64,000 bases of DNA from Ruegeria arenilitoris (GCF_013035425.1 NZ_WQHX01000003.1:571001-635000); one strand, 5' to 3'; counted from the first letter of the stretch, positions 46,687-56,328 are shown. Numbers and translations: made by a program. The notes: generated from the letters alone by a model not told the origin.

Positions 46687-47790
46687 TCAAACCGGGAAGA
46701 CGAAACACCGATCTCGTGGGACTGTAAGCCACATGACCCTGCCTGGATTTGGCACAAACACATTCGGAACGGTCGCTTTTAAGATCGAGCCGTCGTAGTC
46801 CATCCGAAACTCAACCAAACTTTCATTACCCAGAAACCGCGCTCGCTGAACCACACCTCGGGCGGCGACCCCGTCCGTTGGCGTAGGAGACGGACCCTTG
46901 CCGTTGCGGTCGAAATCCAGTCGAACGTGTTGGGGACGAAAAACAATCTCGACATCTGTTTGATCAGGCACCCCGGGTGCAAGGAATTGACCGAACGGGG
47001 TTTGTGCCAAAGCGCCGTTAACTTTCGAAATTAATACATTGATATCACTGAAAAATGACACCGCCGCCTTATCAACCGGCCGGGTGTAGACGTTATATGG
47101 CGCCCCTTGTTGGACAATCTTGCCTCCCCGCATCAAGGCAATTTCATCCGCCATCCGCATGGCCTCTTCGGGTTCGTGCGTCACCAACAAAACGGCCGCG
47201 TCTTCTTCTTTCAGGATCGCCAGTGTTTCGTCCCGAATTCCGTCGCGTAAACGATTATCCAAACCCGAAAATGGTTCGTCCATCAGCATTATGCGCGGCC
47301 GTGGCGCAAGGGCGCGCGCCAATGCCACTCGCTGCTGCTCGCCTCCTGATAGCTGGTGCGGAAACCCGTCCACGAAACGCATTAGGTCTACACGGGACAA
47401 CAATTCTTCGACCCTGGCTCGTTTGGCGTCTTTGGTGCCCGAAAGACCAAACGCTACATTGTCGCCGACGCTAAGATGGGGGAATAGCGCAAAGTCCTGA
47501 AACATCAATCCGATTTCACGGCGCTCAGGCGGGACGCGAAAAACTGTATCGCACACCAGCTTGCCGTCGACGTAGATTTCGCCCGAGCTTTGAATCTCGA
47601 CACCGGCAATCATCCGTAGCGTCGTAGATTTTCCGCAACCTGATGGCCCCAACAGGCAAGTCACCTGACCGGCGTGCACGCTTAAAGACACACCATCGAC
47701 TACAGTCCGCCCACCGAAACGGGCAACAAGATTGTGGACTTCCAGCCGAGGAGGAGCTGCGTTCTCTGTCACCGATGGACCCCGTTGCAT
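46687..47790 (-). CDS. ABC transporter ATP-binding protein, Fe3+ (FbpC)/spermidine type, with TOBE-like C-terminus
   Basis: A 367-residue ATPase: Walker A GPSGCGKST (48-56), signature LSGGEQQRVALARA (147 onward), Walker B IMLMDEPFSGLD, switch H in LLVTHEPEEAM. The C-terminal 110 residues (VEIVFRPQHVRLDFDR, RARFLGNESLVEFRMDYDG) are a TOBE/regulatory domain as in FbpC-type ferric-iron ATPases. No permease or binding protein is nearby, so the partner is elsewhere or unknown. Likely promoter upstream at 47893-47922. Confidence 0.85.
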   Translation of the reverse strand: MQRGPSVTENAAPPRLEVHNLVARFGGRTVVDGVSLSVHAGQVTCLLGPSGCGKSTTLRMIAGVEIQSSGEIYVDGKLVCDTVFRVPPERREIGLMFQDFALFPHLSVGDNVAFGLSGTKDAKRARVEELLSRVDLMRFVDGFPHQLSGGEQQRVALARALAPRPRIMLMDEPFSGLDNRLRDGIRDETLAILKEEDAAVLLVTHEPEEAMRMADEIALMRGGKIVQQGAPYNVYTRPVDKAAVSFFSDINVLISKVNGALAQTPFGQFLAPGVPDQTDVEIVFRPQHVRLDFDRNGKGPSPTPTDGVAARGVVQRARFLGNESLVEFRMDYDGSILKATVPNVFVPNPGRVMWLTVPRDRCFVFPV

Positions 47791-47892
47791 TTACCGATCA
47801 AATCAATCGGGCTTGAGCGGGGATAGCAACACCGCCCCGCAGGTGCAAGTTGTCAGCAGCAGGCAATCGGTATCGCTAAGGTCCGGGCGAAA

Positions 47893-47922
47893 TAGATAGT
47901 AAAGCTTTGCAGATTTTGACAA
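47893..47922 (-). promoter_or_regulatory. Candidate sigma70 promoter ahead of the Fbp-type ATPase gene
   Basis: On the minus strand, TTGTCA, 18-nt spacer, TATCTA, 103 nt upstream of the start at 47790. It lies in the 190-nt spacer after the AlkC-like gene. Confidence 0.35.
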
Positions 47923-47980
47923 TCCCCAAAGGGTCGAAAACTCGCTAAGCAGCTAGAAGCTTTAGAAAAAATAATGTGGA

Positions 47981-49093
47981 TCAGTCCAAAAGTTCAAAAT
48001 CCACCGCAGTTAGAATACGTCCGTTGACCTGAACTTCCAGCCGATGCGCACCGGGTATGAGCGTGAAAGTACTGGCATTGCCTTTCAGTTTGTGGACTTT
48101 CCGCAATGTCACATTTCCATCAGTCAAAGTCGCTTGCTTCAGCTTATGAACTTTAGGCGAGATTTTCCCACCAGGGCGTTGAAAATGAATGATATAGTCA
48201 ACAAGAACCCCTTGGCCCTTATCCCCTGATAGCTCTACAGTGAACTCTAACGCTCCGCCAATCCGAGCTTCACCGTCGACCTGAACTTTCGCAGAAATGT
48301 CCGCGTCAGGATCGAAGCCCAACATCTTCATGGCACGAGGATGGCCAGATTTCACTAGCCCGCGCAATGCATGAGAAGTCATCCACTGTAGTTCATCATC
48401 GTCCTGCCGTGCCGCTTCACGCCACTCCTGCAACCGATCCAACGCCAGATCAGGGTCTTTTTTTGTTATGTCATTCAAATGGTTGGCGACAGATCGTGTC
48501 ACATAGCGCGCGTTGTCGCTGTGGAGGCGATCCAGCAGTGGTAGCGGATCGGAGAGGCCCAGCCCAACCGCTTGCCCCCAAGGCAAACGCGGACGGGTAC
48601 CTTCGCTGACCAGTCGCCGAACGTGATAACTGTTATGCTGAGCCCATTCTTGCATGCGCCTCAAAACAAGATCGGGATGATTGTTCAAAAAAGGGCGGAT
48701 TGCCAACTCCATTGAAAAACGTTGGGTTACCTCCTCGAAAACATCCAACGCCAGTTCGGGGTGGTCCGAACCCACGGCAACGACCCAGTCGCCAATCGGG
48801 CCAAAGATAAAATCTCCAAAGTCATCGTCCGTCTTGTTTGGGTCCAGTGGCGGAGGTAGTGCCTTAAGAATCACTTTCGCTACATCGGGCAAATCACCTG
48901 GAATTGCTTCCGCCAGACACTCGGCTATCCAGACCATCCGCTCTTTCAACTCGAGTTCCGTTAGCCGCGACATAACCCGTGCTTCAAATGTCGCCGCATC
49001 AAAGGCCGGGTCCGCCGCCGCGAATAGCCCGGCCAGATACCCAGTGGTATCGGCATTAAATAATTGATCTTTTAGAGAGAAATTCTGTGTCAT
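47981..49093 (-). CDS. AlkC/AlkD-type DNA alkylation repair protein with C-terminal Ig-like domain
   Basis: A 370-residue protein. Residues about 100-255 form HEAT-like helical repeats with the family signature VRRLVSEGTRPRLPW (158-172), then YVTRSVANHLNDITKKDPD. This is the AlkC branch of non-flipping glycosylases that remove alkylated adenine and cytosine bases. Residues about 265-370 form a beta-rich Ig-like domain (YIIHFQRPGGKISPKVHKL, LIPGAHRLEVQVNGR) found on some AlkC proteins. It begins 2 nt after the SDR gene and is probably co-transcribed with it. Confidence 0.85.
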   Translation of the reverse strand: MTQNFSLKDQLFNADTTGYLAGLFAAADPAFDAATFEARVMSRLTELELKERMVWIAECLAEAIPGDLPDVAKVILKALPPPLDPNKTDDDFGDFIFGPIGDWVVAVGSDHPELALDVFEEVTQRFSMELAIRPFLNNHPDLVLRRMQEWAQHNSYHVRRLVSEGTRPRLPWGQAVGLGLSDPLPLLDRLHSDNARYVTRSVANHLNDITKKDPDLALDRLQEWREAARQDDDELQWMTSHALRGLVKSGHPRAMKMLGFDPDADISAKVQVDGEARIGGALEFTVELSGDKGQGVLVDYIIHFQRPGGKISPKVHKLKQATLTDGNVTLRKVHKLKGNASTFTLIPGAHRLEVQVNGRILTAVDFELLD

Positions 49094-49095
49094 GG

Positions 49096-49875
49096 TTACA
49101 TCGTAATATTGGTCGCCCCGCCATCAAGCAGGATGTTTTGTCCAACGATAAAACCTGCATGTTTGGAGCAAAGAAATGCGCAAGCGGCACCGAACTCCTG
49201 TCGCGTCCCGTAACGCCGAGTTGGTATCGTAGCGGCGCGATCGGCACGTGCTTCGTCGATCGAAATCCCCTTCTGCGCCGCAACGCCACTGTCCAGTGAA
49301 TTCGCCCGGTCAGTATCGTGAATACCTGGCAAAAGGTTATTGATAGTGACGCCCATGGGCGCCACTTGACGTGAGGTGCCTGCGACATAGCCCGTTAACC
49401 CGGTACGTGCCGCATTCGAAAGACCCAAAACAGCGATTGGTGCCCGCACCGACTGCGAGGTTATATTTACGACCCTACCCCAACCATTTTCCATCATATT
49501 TGGCAGCAACGCTTTCATGAATGCTATCGGTGTCAACATGTTGGCGTCGAGAGCCATGATGAAGTCTTCGCGGTCCCAGTCAGACCACATTCCCGGCGGC
49601 GGACCGCCAGCGTTTGTTACCAGAATATCGACGCCGTCTGCCGCTTGGATAACTTGTTCCTGCCCATCTGCAGAAGTCACATCACAGGCCACTGTCTTAA
49701 CTGTAACGCCATGTTCACTTCGGATCCGATCCGCCGATACTTCTAACGCTTCGGCCCCTCGCGCATTCATAACAAGATCAACACCCGCCGCCGCCAACGC
49801 TTCTGCGCAACCAAGCCCAAGACCTTTGCTGCTGGCACAAACCAGTGCTCGTTTTCCGCGAATACCCAAATCCAT
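49096..49875 (-). CDS. Short-chain dehydrogenase/reductase (FabG-like)
   Basis: A 259-residue Rossmann oxidoreductase: CASSKGLGLGCAEAL (cofactor loop variant of TGxxxGxG), DILVTNAGGPPPG (NNAG equivalent TNAG), a Ser-x-x-Tyr region that reads ITSQSVRAPIAVLGLSNAART, in which the usual YxxxK motif is not obvious, and FIVGQNILLDGG at the C-terminus. The missing Tyr-Lys pair is odd and typical of a divergent subgroup. GGGAGGAT upstream supports start 49875. Confidence 0.85.
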   Translation of the reverse strand: MDLGIRGKRALVCASSKGLGLGCAEALAAAGVDLVMNARGAEALEVSADRIRSEHGVTVKTVACDVTSADGQEQVIQAADGVDILVTNAGGPPPGMWSDWDREDFIMALDANMLTPIAFMKALLPNMMENGWGRVVNITSQSVRAPIAVLGLSNAARTGLTGYVAGTSRQVAPMGVTINNLLPGIHDTDRANSLDSGVAAQKGISIDEARADRAATIPTRRYGTRQEFGAACAFLCSKHAGFIVGQNILLDGGATNITM

Positions 49876-49962
49876 TCTGATCCTCCCAATCATTGTTTGC
49901 CGGACACTAGCACCGGCCCGACGACGAAGACCAGAATGGCCGAGTTGTTAGTTGTTCAAAAA

Positions 49963-50325
49963 TCAGTAGAAAAATTCCTCACGCACGATCTTGCCGTCGG
50001 AAACATAATAAATCGCTACTTCGCGCATATCGAAAGCTTCACCGCTTTCCTTCATCGAGCCTTGCACTTCGAAAATCACCGCAAACCGATCATCACAGTG
50101 TAAAAACGGATCACTTACAGAACCTCCCGTCACTTCGGTCGAGTTTTCCCACCAATCGTGTTTTCCGCGTATCGCGTCCAGACCATGCGCCTCACGTCCC
50201 ATGCCCTGCATGTCCGCTGCTTCTACCGACACAGCGTCCACGGCATATAGCTTGTCCAAATTTGCTTTCGCCCGGTTTTCCCTGCATCCAGCAACGAGTT
50301 CATCTGCGATTTCCTTCAAATTCAT
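49963..50325 (-). CDS. SnoaL-like / NTF2-fold protein
   Basis: A 120-residue small protein with the SnoaL arrangement: LYAVDAVSVEAADM, a GLDAIRGKHDWWENST helix-strand pair and a C-terminal sheet ending GKIVREEFFY. Function unknown. Start 50325 has GGAG about 8 nt upstream. It is divergent from prfC; the two starts are 110 nt apart. Confidence 0.7.
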   Translation of the reverse strand: MNLKEIADELVAGCRENRAKANLDKLYAVDAVSVEAADMQGMGREAHGLDAIRGKHDWWENSTEVTGGSVSDPFLHCDDRFAVIFEVQGSMKESGEAFDMREVAIYYVSDGKIVREEFFY

Positions 50326-50434
50326 CAGCCTACTCCAAAATTTGTTCACTATATGTTCTTTTTCGCATAGCCATCTGATTCGGAACACCCCCTTTGTCTT
50401 GCTTCGGCAGGATTCCCCGCCTATATGCCCGCTC

Positions 50435-52042
50435 ATGCTTGATAGTGCCCCGAACCAACCCGTCTTACCGCCCGAGATCGCCCGACGCCGAACATTTGCG
50501 ATCATCTCCCATCCTGACGCGGGCAAGACGACGCTTACCGAAAAATTCCTTCTGTATGGTGGCGCCATTCAGATGGCCGGTCAGGTACGCGCCAAAGGCG
50601 AGGCACGGCGCACCCGGTCCGACTTTATGCAAATGGAAAAGGATCGGGGCATTTCAGTGTCTGCCTCGGCTATGTCTTTCGATTACGCCAACTTCCGCTT
50701 CAACCTGGTTGACACCCCAGGCCACAGTGACTTTTCCGAAGACACTTATCGCACCCTGACTGCAGTTGACGCGGCGGTGATGGTGATTGACGGCGCTAAG
50801 GGCGTAGAAAGCCAAACGCAAAAACTGTTTGAGGTTTGCCGTTTGCGCGACCTACCTATTCTAACTTTCTGTAATAAGATGGATCGTGAAAGCCGCGATA
50901 CCTTCGAGATTATTGACGAAATCCAAGAGATGTTGGCAATCGATGTCACGCCTGCCTCATGGCCCATCGGCGTCGGCCGGGATTTCATCGGTTGCTATGA
51001 CATATTGCGCGATCGGCTAGAGCTGATGGACCGAGCCGACCGCAACAAAGTGGCAGAAAGCATTCAGATCGAAGGGCTTGACGATCCAATGCTTGCAAAG
51101 CATGTGCCCGAGCACCTTTTGGAAAAGCTGCTGGAAGAAGTTGAAATGGCACGGGAACTGTTGCCCAAGCTCGACCCGCAGGCCGTGCTCGAAGGTCATA
51201 TGACGCCCATATGGTTTGGTTCAGCCATCAATTCCTTTGGTGTTAAGGAACTTATGGAGGGCATTGGAACTTATGGACCGCAACCCCAGGTGCAGTCAGC
51301 CGAACCCCGCCAGATCGCACCGGATGAAAAGAAGGTTGCGGGGTTTGTTTTCAAGGTTCAGGCCAATATGGATCCCAAGCACCGCGACAGGGTCGCCTTT
51401 GTCCGCATGGCCTCTGGCCACTTCAAACGCGGCATGAAGCTGACGCATGTACGGTCAAAAAAACCGATGGCAATTTCAAATCCGGTGCTATTTCTGGCTT
51501 CGGACCGCGAACTGGCAGAAGAAGCTTGGGCCGGTGATATCATCGGAATACCTAACCACGGTCAGCTTCGCATCGGCGACACGCTGACAGAAGGCGAGGC
51601 ACTGCGTGTCACAGGTATACCATCCTTCGCGCCCGAGCTACTTCAAGGCGTCCGGGCGGGCGATCCACTTAAAGCGAAGCACCTAGAAAAAGCTTTGATG
51701 CAGTTCGCTGAAGAAGGTGCTGCAAAGGTATTCAAGCCCTCCATCGGATCGGGCTTTATAGTTGGAGTTGTCGGCGCCCTTCAGTTCGAGGTTCTGGCCA
51801 GCCGGATCGAGATGGAATACGGCCTGCCAGTCAGGTTCGAAGCGTCTCAGTTCACTTCGGCCCGGTGGGTAAGTGGTGACAAGGCCGAGGTTGAGAAGTT
51901 CGTGAATGCCAACAAACAGCACATAGCGCATGATCACGATGGCGACATCGTTTATCTTACACGGTTACAATGGGATATCGACCGAGTCGAACGTGATTTT
52001 CCGCTGCTGAGCCTCACTGCGACCAAGGAAATGATGACCTGA
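50435..52042 (+). CDS. prfC: Peptide chain release factor 3
   Basis: A 535-residue translational GTPase that recycles RF1/RF2. G1 SHPDAGKTTLTE (25-36), switch II DTPGHSDFSEDTYRTL, G4 NKMDRESRD, and the RF3-specific C-terminal region (AKVFKPSIGSGFIVGVVGALQFEV). I chose ATG 50435 because MLDSAPNQPVLPPEIARRR gives the usual length; the frame is open far upstream and no strong ribosome site is visible. Confidence 0.96.
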   Translation: MLDSAPNQPVLPPEIARRRTFAIISHPDAGKTTLTEKFLLYGGAIQMAGQVRAKGEARRTRSDFMQMEKDRGISVSASAMSFDYANFRFNLVDTPGHSDFSEDTYRTLTAVDAAVMVIDGAKGVESQTQKLFEVCRLRDLPILTFCNKMDRESRDTFEIIDEIQEMLAIDVTPASWPIGVGRDFIGCYDILRDRLELMDRADRNKVAESIQIEGLDDPMLAKHVPEHLLEKLLEEVEMARELLPKLDPQAVLEGHMTPIWFGSAINSFGVKELMEGIGTYGPQPQVQSAEPRQIAPDEKKVAGFVFKVQANMDPKHRDRVAFVRMASGHFKRGMKLTHVRSKKPMAISNPVLFLASDRELAEEAWAGDIIGIPNHGQLRIGDTLTEGEALRVTGIPSFAPELLQGVRAGDPLKAKHLEKALMQFAEEGAAKVFKPSIGSGFIVGVVGALQFEVLASRIEMEYGLPVRFEASQFTSARWVSGDKAEVEKFVNANKQHIAHDHDGDIVYLTRLQWDIDRVERDFPLLSLTATKEMMT

Positions 52043-52084
52043 ACCACCTTGCAAGGGCAGCGCGCTCGAATATAGGTTTCGGTC

Positions 52085-52852
52085 ATGCAAGACATCGATC
52101 AGGAAAACTATCCCGGCGGGTTCTATACGATAATGCATCACCTGGAACGACGGGAGGCGCCTTATCTCTTTCCTGAAAAGGTGTTGCCCGTCCCAGACGT
52201 CGACTTGGATAATTTAAGTGAGCTTCGTGTGGCCGAACCAGACCCGAAAGCGATATTCGACAATCGCAGGGACGCGAGTAAAAAGCTGCATTCTTTGCAA
52301 CAGGAGTTTGTGGGCCAGTCGCAACTTTTACTAACTCATGCGATTTGCGTCGCGCTTTTGCGCCGTGCGCCAGCTCCAACTCAGGCACGGGACCTTTTTC
52401 TTAGACTTTGGTCGGAAAAAGGTGCGGTTTTGGCTGGGGACCTGCCCGTTCGGTGGCTAATTTCAAGCGCGACAACCTTCGCGGATCACGGCCAAACTAT
52501 CGAACAACGGCTCGGAGGGCAAAGCCTAAGCCTTCTTTTCGATCTTATTAAGCTACATGACAGCGAGAGGCGTGTATCCCTGCAACCCTGCGACAAGGCA
52601 TTCGATATCGGCAGAGAAGAACACGACCAGCTTCCTCTGGCTTTCGATATGCCGGGATACTCGCTGCGTACTGGTGATCTGGACAGAACATTGCTTGCGC
52701 GGTTGTGGCGGTATGCTGAAAACGATCCTGTGCTGCGTCCATTGGGTTTCCGAATGTTGAAATTGGTAATGTACGATCCACGCAGCATCTTCGGTCGAAT
52801 ACAGCATTACAAAAACCGAAATAGTATTCTGGATCACGTCAGCGAATTTTAG
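52085..52852 (+). CDS. Conserved roseobacter protein of unknown function
   Basis: I recognise no domain in this 255-residue soluble protein. The N-terminus is acidic (MQDIDQENYPGGFYTIM). The middle is helical (LHSLQQEFVGQSQLLLTHAICVALLRR, broken by PAPTQARDLFLRLW). The C-terminus reads RTLLARLWRYAENDPVLRPLGF. No signal peptide, membrane helix or metal motif. It starts 42 nt after prfC, probably on the same transcript. Confidence 0.6.
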   Translation: MQDIDQENYPGGFYTIMHHLERREAPYLFPEKVLPVPDVDLDNLSELRVAEPDPKAIFDNRRDASKKLHSLQQEFVGQSQLLLTHAICVALLRRAPAPTQARDLFLRLWSEKGAVLAGDLPVRWLISSATTFADHGQTIEQRLGGQSLSLLFDLIKLHDSERRVSLQPCDKAFDIGREEHDQLPLAFDMPGYSLRTGDLDRTLLARLWRYAENDPVLRPLGFRMLKLVMYDPRSIFGRIQHYKNRNSILDHVSEF

Positions 52853-53158
52853 CAGTTGCTACGACGGAATCCTTGAAAGGCAGAATTAGGCACATTTGTA
52901 AGAACGCCGCTGGGCGTGCGGCGACACGGCTTTTGCCTGCAGAAGCCAAGAAACATTTTCCCGGAACCGCCTGAATTGTTGCAAAAAATCCTGTTTTGGC
53001 CGCGCCACGGCCAAGTTAAAATGACTTCATTTGACCCTTCCTGACGATTTTGTTATGTCCCGCCCAAGCCGAACCGTGCAAAATGCACGTGGCCATCCGG
53101 GCCCGGCACACTCACAGACGCGCGGGCCAGGTATAGTGTCCGCATGAACCGGACATAG
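52853..53158. other. 306-bp spacer before the DEAD-box helicase gene
   Basis: No coding sequence recognised. A TTGACC at 53031-53036, a 17-nt spacer and TATGTC at 53054-53059 form the best promoter candidate in it. RNA helicase genes often carry long cold-regulated leaders; no clear structure was seen. Confidence 0.4.
53031..53059 (+). promoter_or_regulatory. Candidate sigma70 promoter for the DEAD-box helicase gene
   Basis: TTGACC-17 nt-TATGTC; would give a leader of roughly 90 nt before the ATG at 53159. Confidence 0.4.
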
Positions 53159-54505
53159 ATGACAAAATTTAACGAACTGAACCTGAACCCAAAGGTCCTC
53201 AAAGCCGTTGAGGAAGCCGGATACGAAACGCCTACACCAATCCAGGAAGGTGCGATTCCGCCCGCACTAGAAGGGCGAGATGTGTTGGGCATCGCACAGA
53301 CTGGTACAGGAAAAACCGCCAGTTTCACGTTACCGATGATCACGTTGCTGGCTCGTGGAAGAGCACGCGCGCGCATGCCACGTTCGCTTGTGCTTTGTCC
53401 GACACGGGAGTTGGCAGCACAAGTAGCTGAGAACTTTGATACCTATTCCAAACATCTTAAACTGACCAAGGCGCTGTTGATTGGCGGTGTTAGCTTTAAG
53501 GAACAGGATGCACTGATCGACCGCGGTGTAGACGTTCTTATTGCAACTCCCGGACGTTTACTGGACCACTTTGAACGAGGGAAGCTTCTTCTGACCGGTG
53601 TGCAGATCATGGTGGTGGATGAGGCCGACCGTATGCTGGACATGGGGTTCATTCCCGATATCGAGCGCATTTTCTCACTGACTCCTTTCACGCGCCAAAC
53701 CCTGTTCTTTTCTGCAACCATGGCGTCCGAGATCGAGCGGATTACCGATACTTTCCTTTCTGCCCCCGCCCGGGTCGAGGTTGCGCGTCAGGCAACCGCA
53801 TCTGAGACTATCGAACAAGGCGTCGTGATGTTTAAAGGCGGCCGTCGGGACCGCGAAGCAAGTGCCAAACGCAAAGTTCTGCGCGCGTTGATCGATGCCG
53901 AAGGTGAAAGCTGCACGAACGCTATAATCTTTTGCAACCGCAAAACAGATGTAGATATCTGTGCAAAGTCATTGAAAAAACACGGATACAATGCTGCTGC
54001 CATTCATGGTGATCTGGACCAGTCCCAAAGAATGAAGACATTGGATGGCTTCCGCGACGGTTCATTGCGCCTTCTGGTTGCCTCGGACGTGGCTGCACGA
54101 GGGCTGGATATCCCTTCGGTCAGCCATGTCTTCAACTTTGACGTTCCCAGCCATGCCGAAGACTATGTGCACAGGATTGGCCGTACGGGTCGCGCAGGGC
54201 GCGAGGGCAAGGCGGTTACAATCTGTTCGAAACGTGATGAAAAGGCACTGGATGCCATCGAAAAGCTGATCCAGAAAGAAATTCCACATATCGACAATCC
54301 GGTTAAGATCGAAGAGCCCAAGGAAGACACGCAAAAAACCGAAAAGAAGTCGCGAGCTTCTGACAGCAAAAAGAGTGACCGAAAAAGAGATAAAGAGGCT
54401 AAACCACGTGGTAGGCGCGAAGAAAGTGGACCCGCAGTTATCGGTATGGGCGATCACCTGCCAAGTTTTATCGCGCTGAGCTTTGACGAGCGTCGCGCAA
54501 GCTAA
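53159..54505 (+). CDS. DEAD-box RNA helicase (RhlE type)
   Basis: A 448-residue ATP-dependent RNA helicase. Q motif (GYETPTPIQEGAIPPAL), Walker A AQTGTGKT (46-53), motif Ia PTRELAAQV, DEAD box VVDEADRMLDMGF, SAT, and HRIGRTGRAGREG. The C-terminal tail is basic (KSRASDSKKSDRKRDKEAK) and could bind RNA. Its last 4 nt overlap the convergent transporter gene. Confidence 0.95.
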   Translation: MTKFNELNLNPKVLKAVEEAGYETPTPIQEGAIPPALEGRDVLGIAQTGTGKTASFTLPMITLLARGRARARMPRSLVLCPTRELAAQVAENFDTYSKHLKLTKALLIGGVSFKEQDALIDRGVDVLIATPGRLLDHFERGKLLLTGVQIMVVDEADRMLDMGFIPDIERIFSLTPFTRQTLFFSATMASEIERITDTFLSAPARVEVARQATASETIEQGVVMFKGGRRDREASAKRKVLRALIDAEGESCTNAIIFCNRKTDVDICAKSLKKHGYNAAAIHGDLDQSQRMKTLDGFRDGSLRLLVASDVAARGLDIPSVSHVFNFDVPSHAEDYVHRIGRTGRAGREGKAVTICSKRDEKALDAIEKLIQKEIPHIDNPVKIEEPKEDTQKTEKKSRASDSKKSDRKRDKEAKPRGRREESGPAVIGMGDHLPSFIALSFDERRAS

Positions 54506-55404
54506 ATTGCCAGCACTAGTGCGAGTATCGATAAACCCAACAATGACATACCCGCGATTTCTCGTTGGGTGACGGTTTCCCGAAAAAACAGAATGGATGC
54601 GAGCAGGCTGAAGATCAGTTCGATCTGCCCAAGCGCCTTGACGTAAGCCGCGTTTTGAAGCGTAAACGCCAGAAACCAGCAAAATGACCCAGCTAAGCTG
54701 GTCAGTCCCACGAAGACTCCAGTTCTTCGGGTTTGCCAAACAGCATGCAATTCGGCCCGATCGCGCCACAGCATCCACAATGCCATGCTTATAAACTGAA
54801 AGGTCACGACCACGGCAAGAGTGACCAGAGCGCGAAACCAAGCATCAATTTCCCCTAGCTCCAGCGAGGCGCCGCGATAACTGACCGATGAAAAGGCAAA
54901 CAAAACCCCCGAACCCAGACCGAGTCGCGAGGCGCGGTTTGTAAGGTTCCTCCACCAAACCAAATCGCCGCCCGGTGATTTCGACAGTAGCAAAACTGCC
55001 AAAAGGCCAAGCAATATTGCCAACAGCGCTGCTGCTGAAACCTCATCCCCAAGAACGATAAATCCGACAATTGCCGTCTGGATGACTTCGGTCTTCTTGA
55101 AAGTGATGCCGACAGCAAAGTTACGTTGTTTGAACAAAGCCACGACACAGATCGTCGCCAGAATTTGCGTTGTCCCACCTATTACTGCAAAGAGCCAAAA
55201 CCTCGTATTGAGAGCAGGTATGCTATGATCGGTCGCCAGCAAAGCAATACCCAGTGCCAAAACGACGACGGGCATGGAATAGGCAAATCGGGCAAAAGTC
55301 GCACCTGCGGCTGACAGTTTCACGCTGCTCAGAGATTTTTGCAGCATGAAGCGCACAGTCTGGAATATTGCTGCAGCGATTGTGACGGGAATCCATAAGC
55401 TCAT
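54502..55404 (-). CDS. EamA/DMT-family transporter
   Basis: A 300-residue protein with ten predicted membrane helices arranged as two EamA repeats. The second contains SLAGSFCWFLAFTLQNAAYVK and ALGQIELIFSLLASILFFRE, a typical DMT segment. Substrate unknown; relatives export metabolites or amino acids. It follows the desaturase by 21 nt on the same strand and may share its transcript. Confidence 0.85.
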   Translation of the reverse strand: MSLWIPVTIAAAIFQTVRFMLQKSLSSVKLSAAGATFARFAYSMPVVVLALGIALLATDHSIPALNTRFWLFAVIGGTTQILATICVVALFKQRNFAVGITFKKTEVIQTAIVGFIVLGDEVSAAALLAILLGLLAVLLLSKSPGGDLVWWRNLTNRASRLGLGSGVLFAFSSVSYRGASLELGEIDAWFRALVTLAVVVTFQFISMALWMLWRDRAELHAVWQTRRTGVFVGLTSLAGSFCWFLAFTLQNAAYVKALGQIELIFSLLASILFFRETVTQREIAGMSLLGLSILALVLAI

Positions 55405-55425
55405 GGAGACCCTTTTGTCCTCAAA

Positions 55426-56328
55426 TCAATGCTTTGGCCAGAGAGGATGCGACACAGGATCTTTTGTCCGCAAAAAGTATTCGCGAAAAATTTGCCCGTA
55501 TGAACGGTAGACATACGCCTCGTTACAAGCCAGATACCTTTCTTTGCCTGTTTGGTACAACGCAGGCAACCGGTACCACGGAGCGGACGGATTCATATGA
55601 TGAACGACGTGTAAATTATTGTTCAAAAACAAAAAAGCAAGAAACCCTCTATCCTCGACGATGACTGTTCTTGCACGGGACTTCTCATGTGCGCGGTGTT
55701 CTAGAAACGTCCGGATTTTTACCAATCCAAGGCCGAGATAAGCCGCTAAGACAAAAGTCCAAACTGGCATCGATGAATACGCCACGATCGATAGCACTAT
55801 GACTACGCCCGGAATATGCAAGGCCCAAGCCAACAGAACTGCACGATCCCCGTTTAAAAACCCTTTCCATTCTTCGCGTAAAAAAGCCGATTGTCCGATC
55901 GCAGGGCCAAGAGTAATGCGCCCTAACAGAGTATTGTTTATCTTGAACAATCGCTGTTGCCATTGGGACAAGGAAGCCCAGACTTTTGGATCAAGATAGT
56001 TCGACTCTGGGTCGTCATATGGATCAGTCAGATTTGCATCTTGGTGATGAGCCAAGTGCAGGTCACGGAAACGGTTGAATGGGACGAATAATGTCAGCGG
56101 CAGAGCCATCAGCGTCTCATTCATCCACTTGGCTCGAAATGGATGTCCGTGCAGTGCCTCGTGTGTCAGTGAAGAATGCATAGCCGCCACTAATCCCATC
56201 GTCGGGACCGCCAGCAAAAGAGACCAATCTGCCAGCCAAAACACGACTGCCATCCAAGACAAATAACATGCAACTATTAGGACGAATGTGCCCCACTCTG
56301 GCGATTTTGGAGTCGAAGATTCAACCAT
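55426..56328 (-). CDS. Membrane fatty acid desaturase family protein
   Basis: A 300-residue membrane di-iron enzyme. Histidine clusters: HEALHGH, DLHLAHHQD and NLHVVHH, spaced as in acyl desaturases/hydroxylases, with about four membrane helices. The NPSAPWYRLPALY ending is typical of a roseobacter subgroup. Whether it desaturates fatty acids or hydroxylates a lipid is unknown. Start 56328 (MVESSTPK) has GGGGG 4 nt upstream and overlaps the DUF2061 gene by 8 nt; ATGs further upstream exist. Confidence 0.85.
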   Translation of the reverse strand: MVESSTPKSPEWGTFVLIVACYLSWMAVVFWLADWSLLLAVPTMGLVAAMHSSLTHEALHGHPFRAKWMNETLMALPLTLFVPFNRFRDLHLAHHQDANLTDPYDDPESNYLDPKVWASLSQWQQRLFKINNTLLGRITLGPAIGQSAFLREEWKGFLNGDRAVLLAWALHIPGVVIVLSIVAYSSMPVWTFVLAAYLGLGLVKIRTFLEHRAHEKSRARTVIVEDRGFLAFLFLNNNLHVVHHMNPSAPWYRLPALYQTGKERYLACNEAYVYRSYGQIFREYFLRTKDPVSHPLWPKH

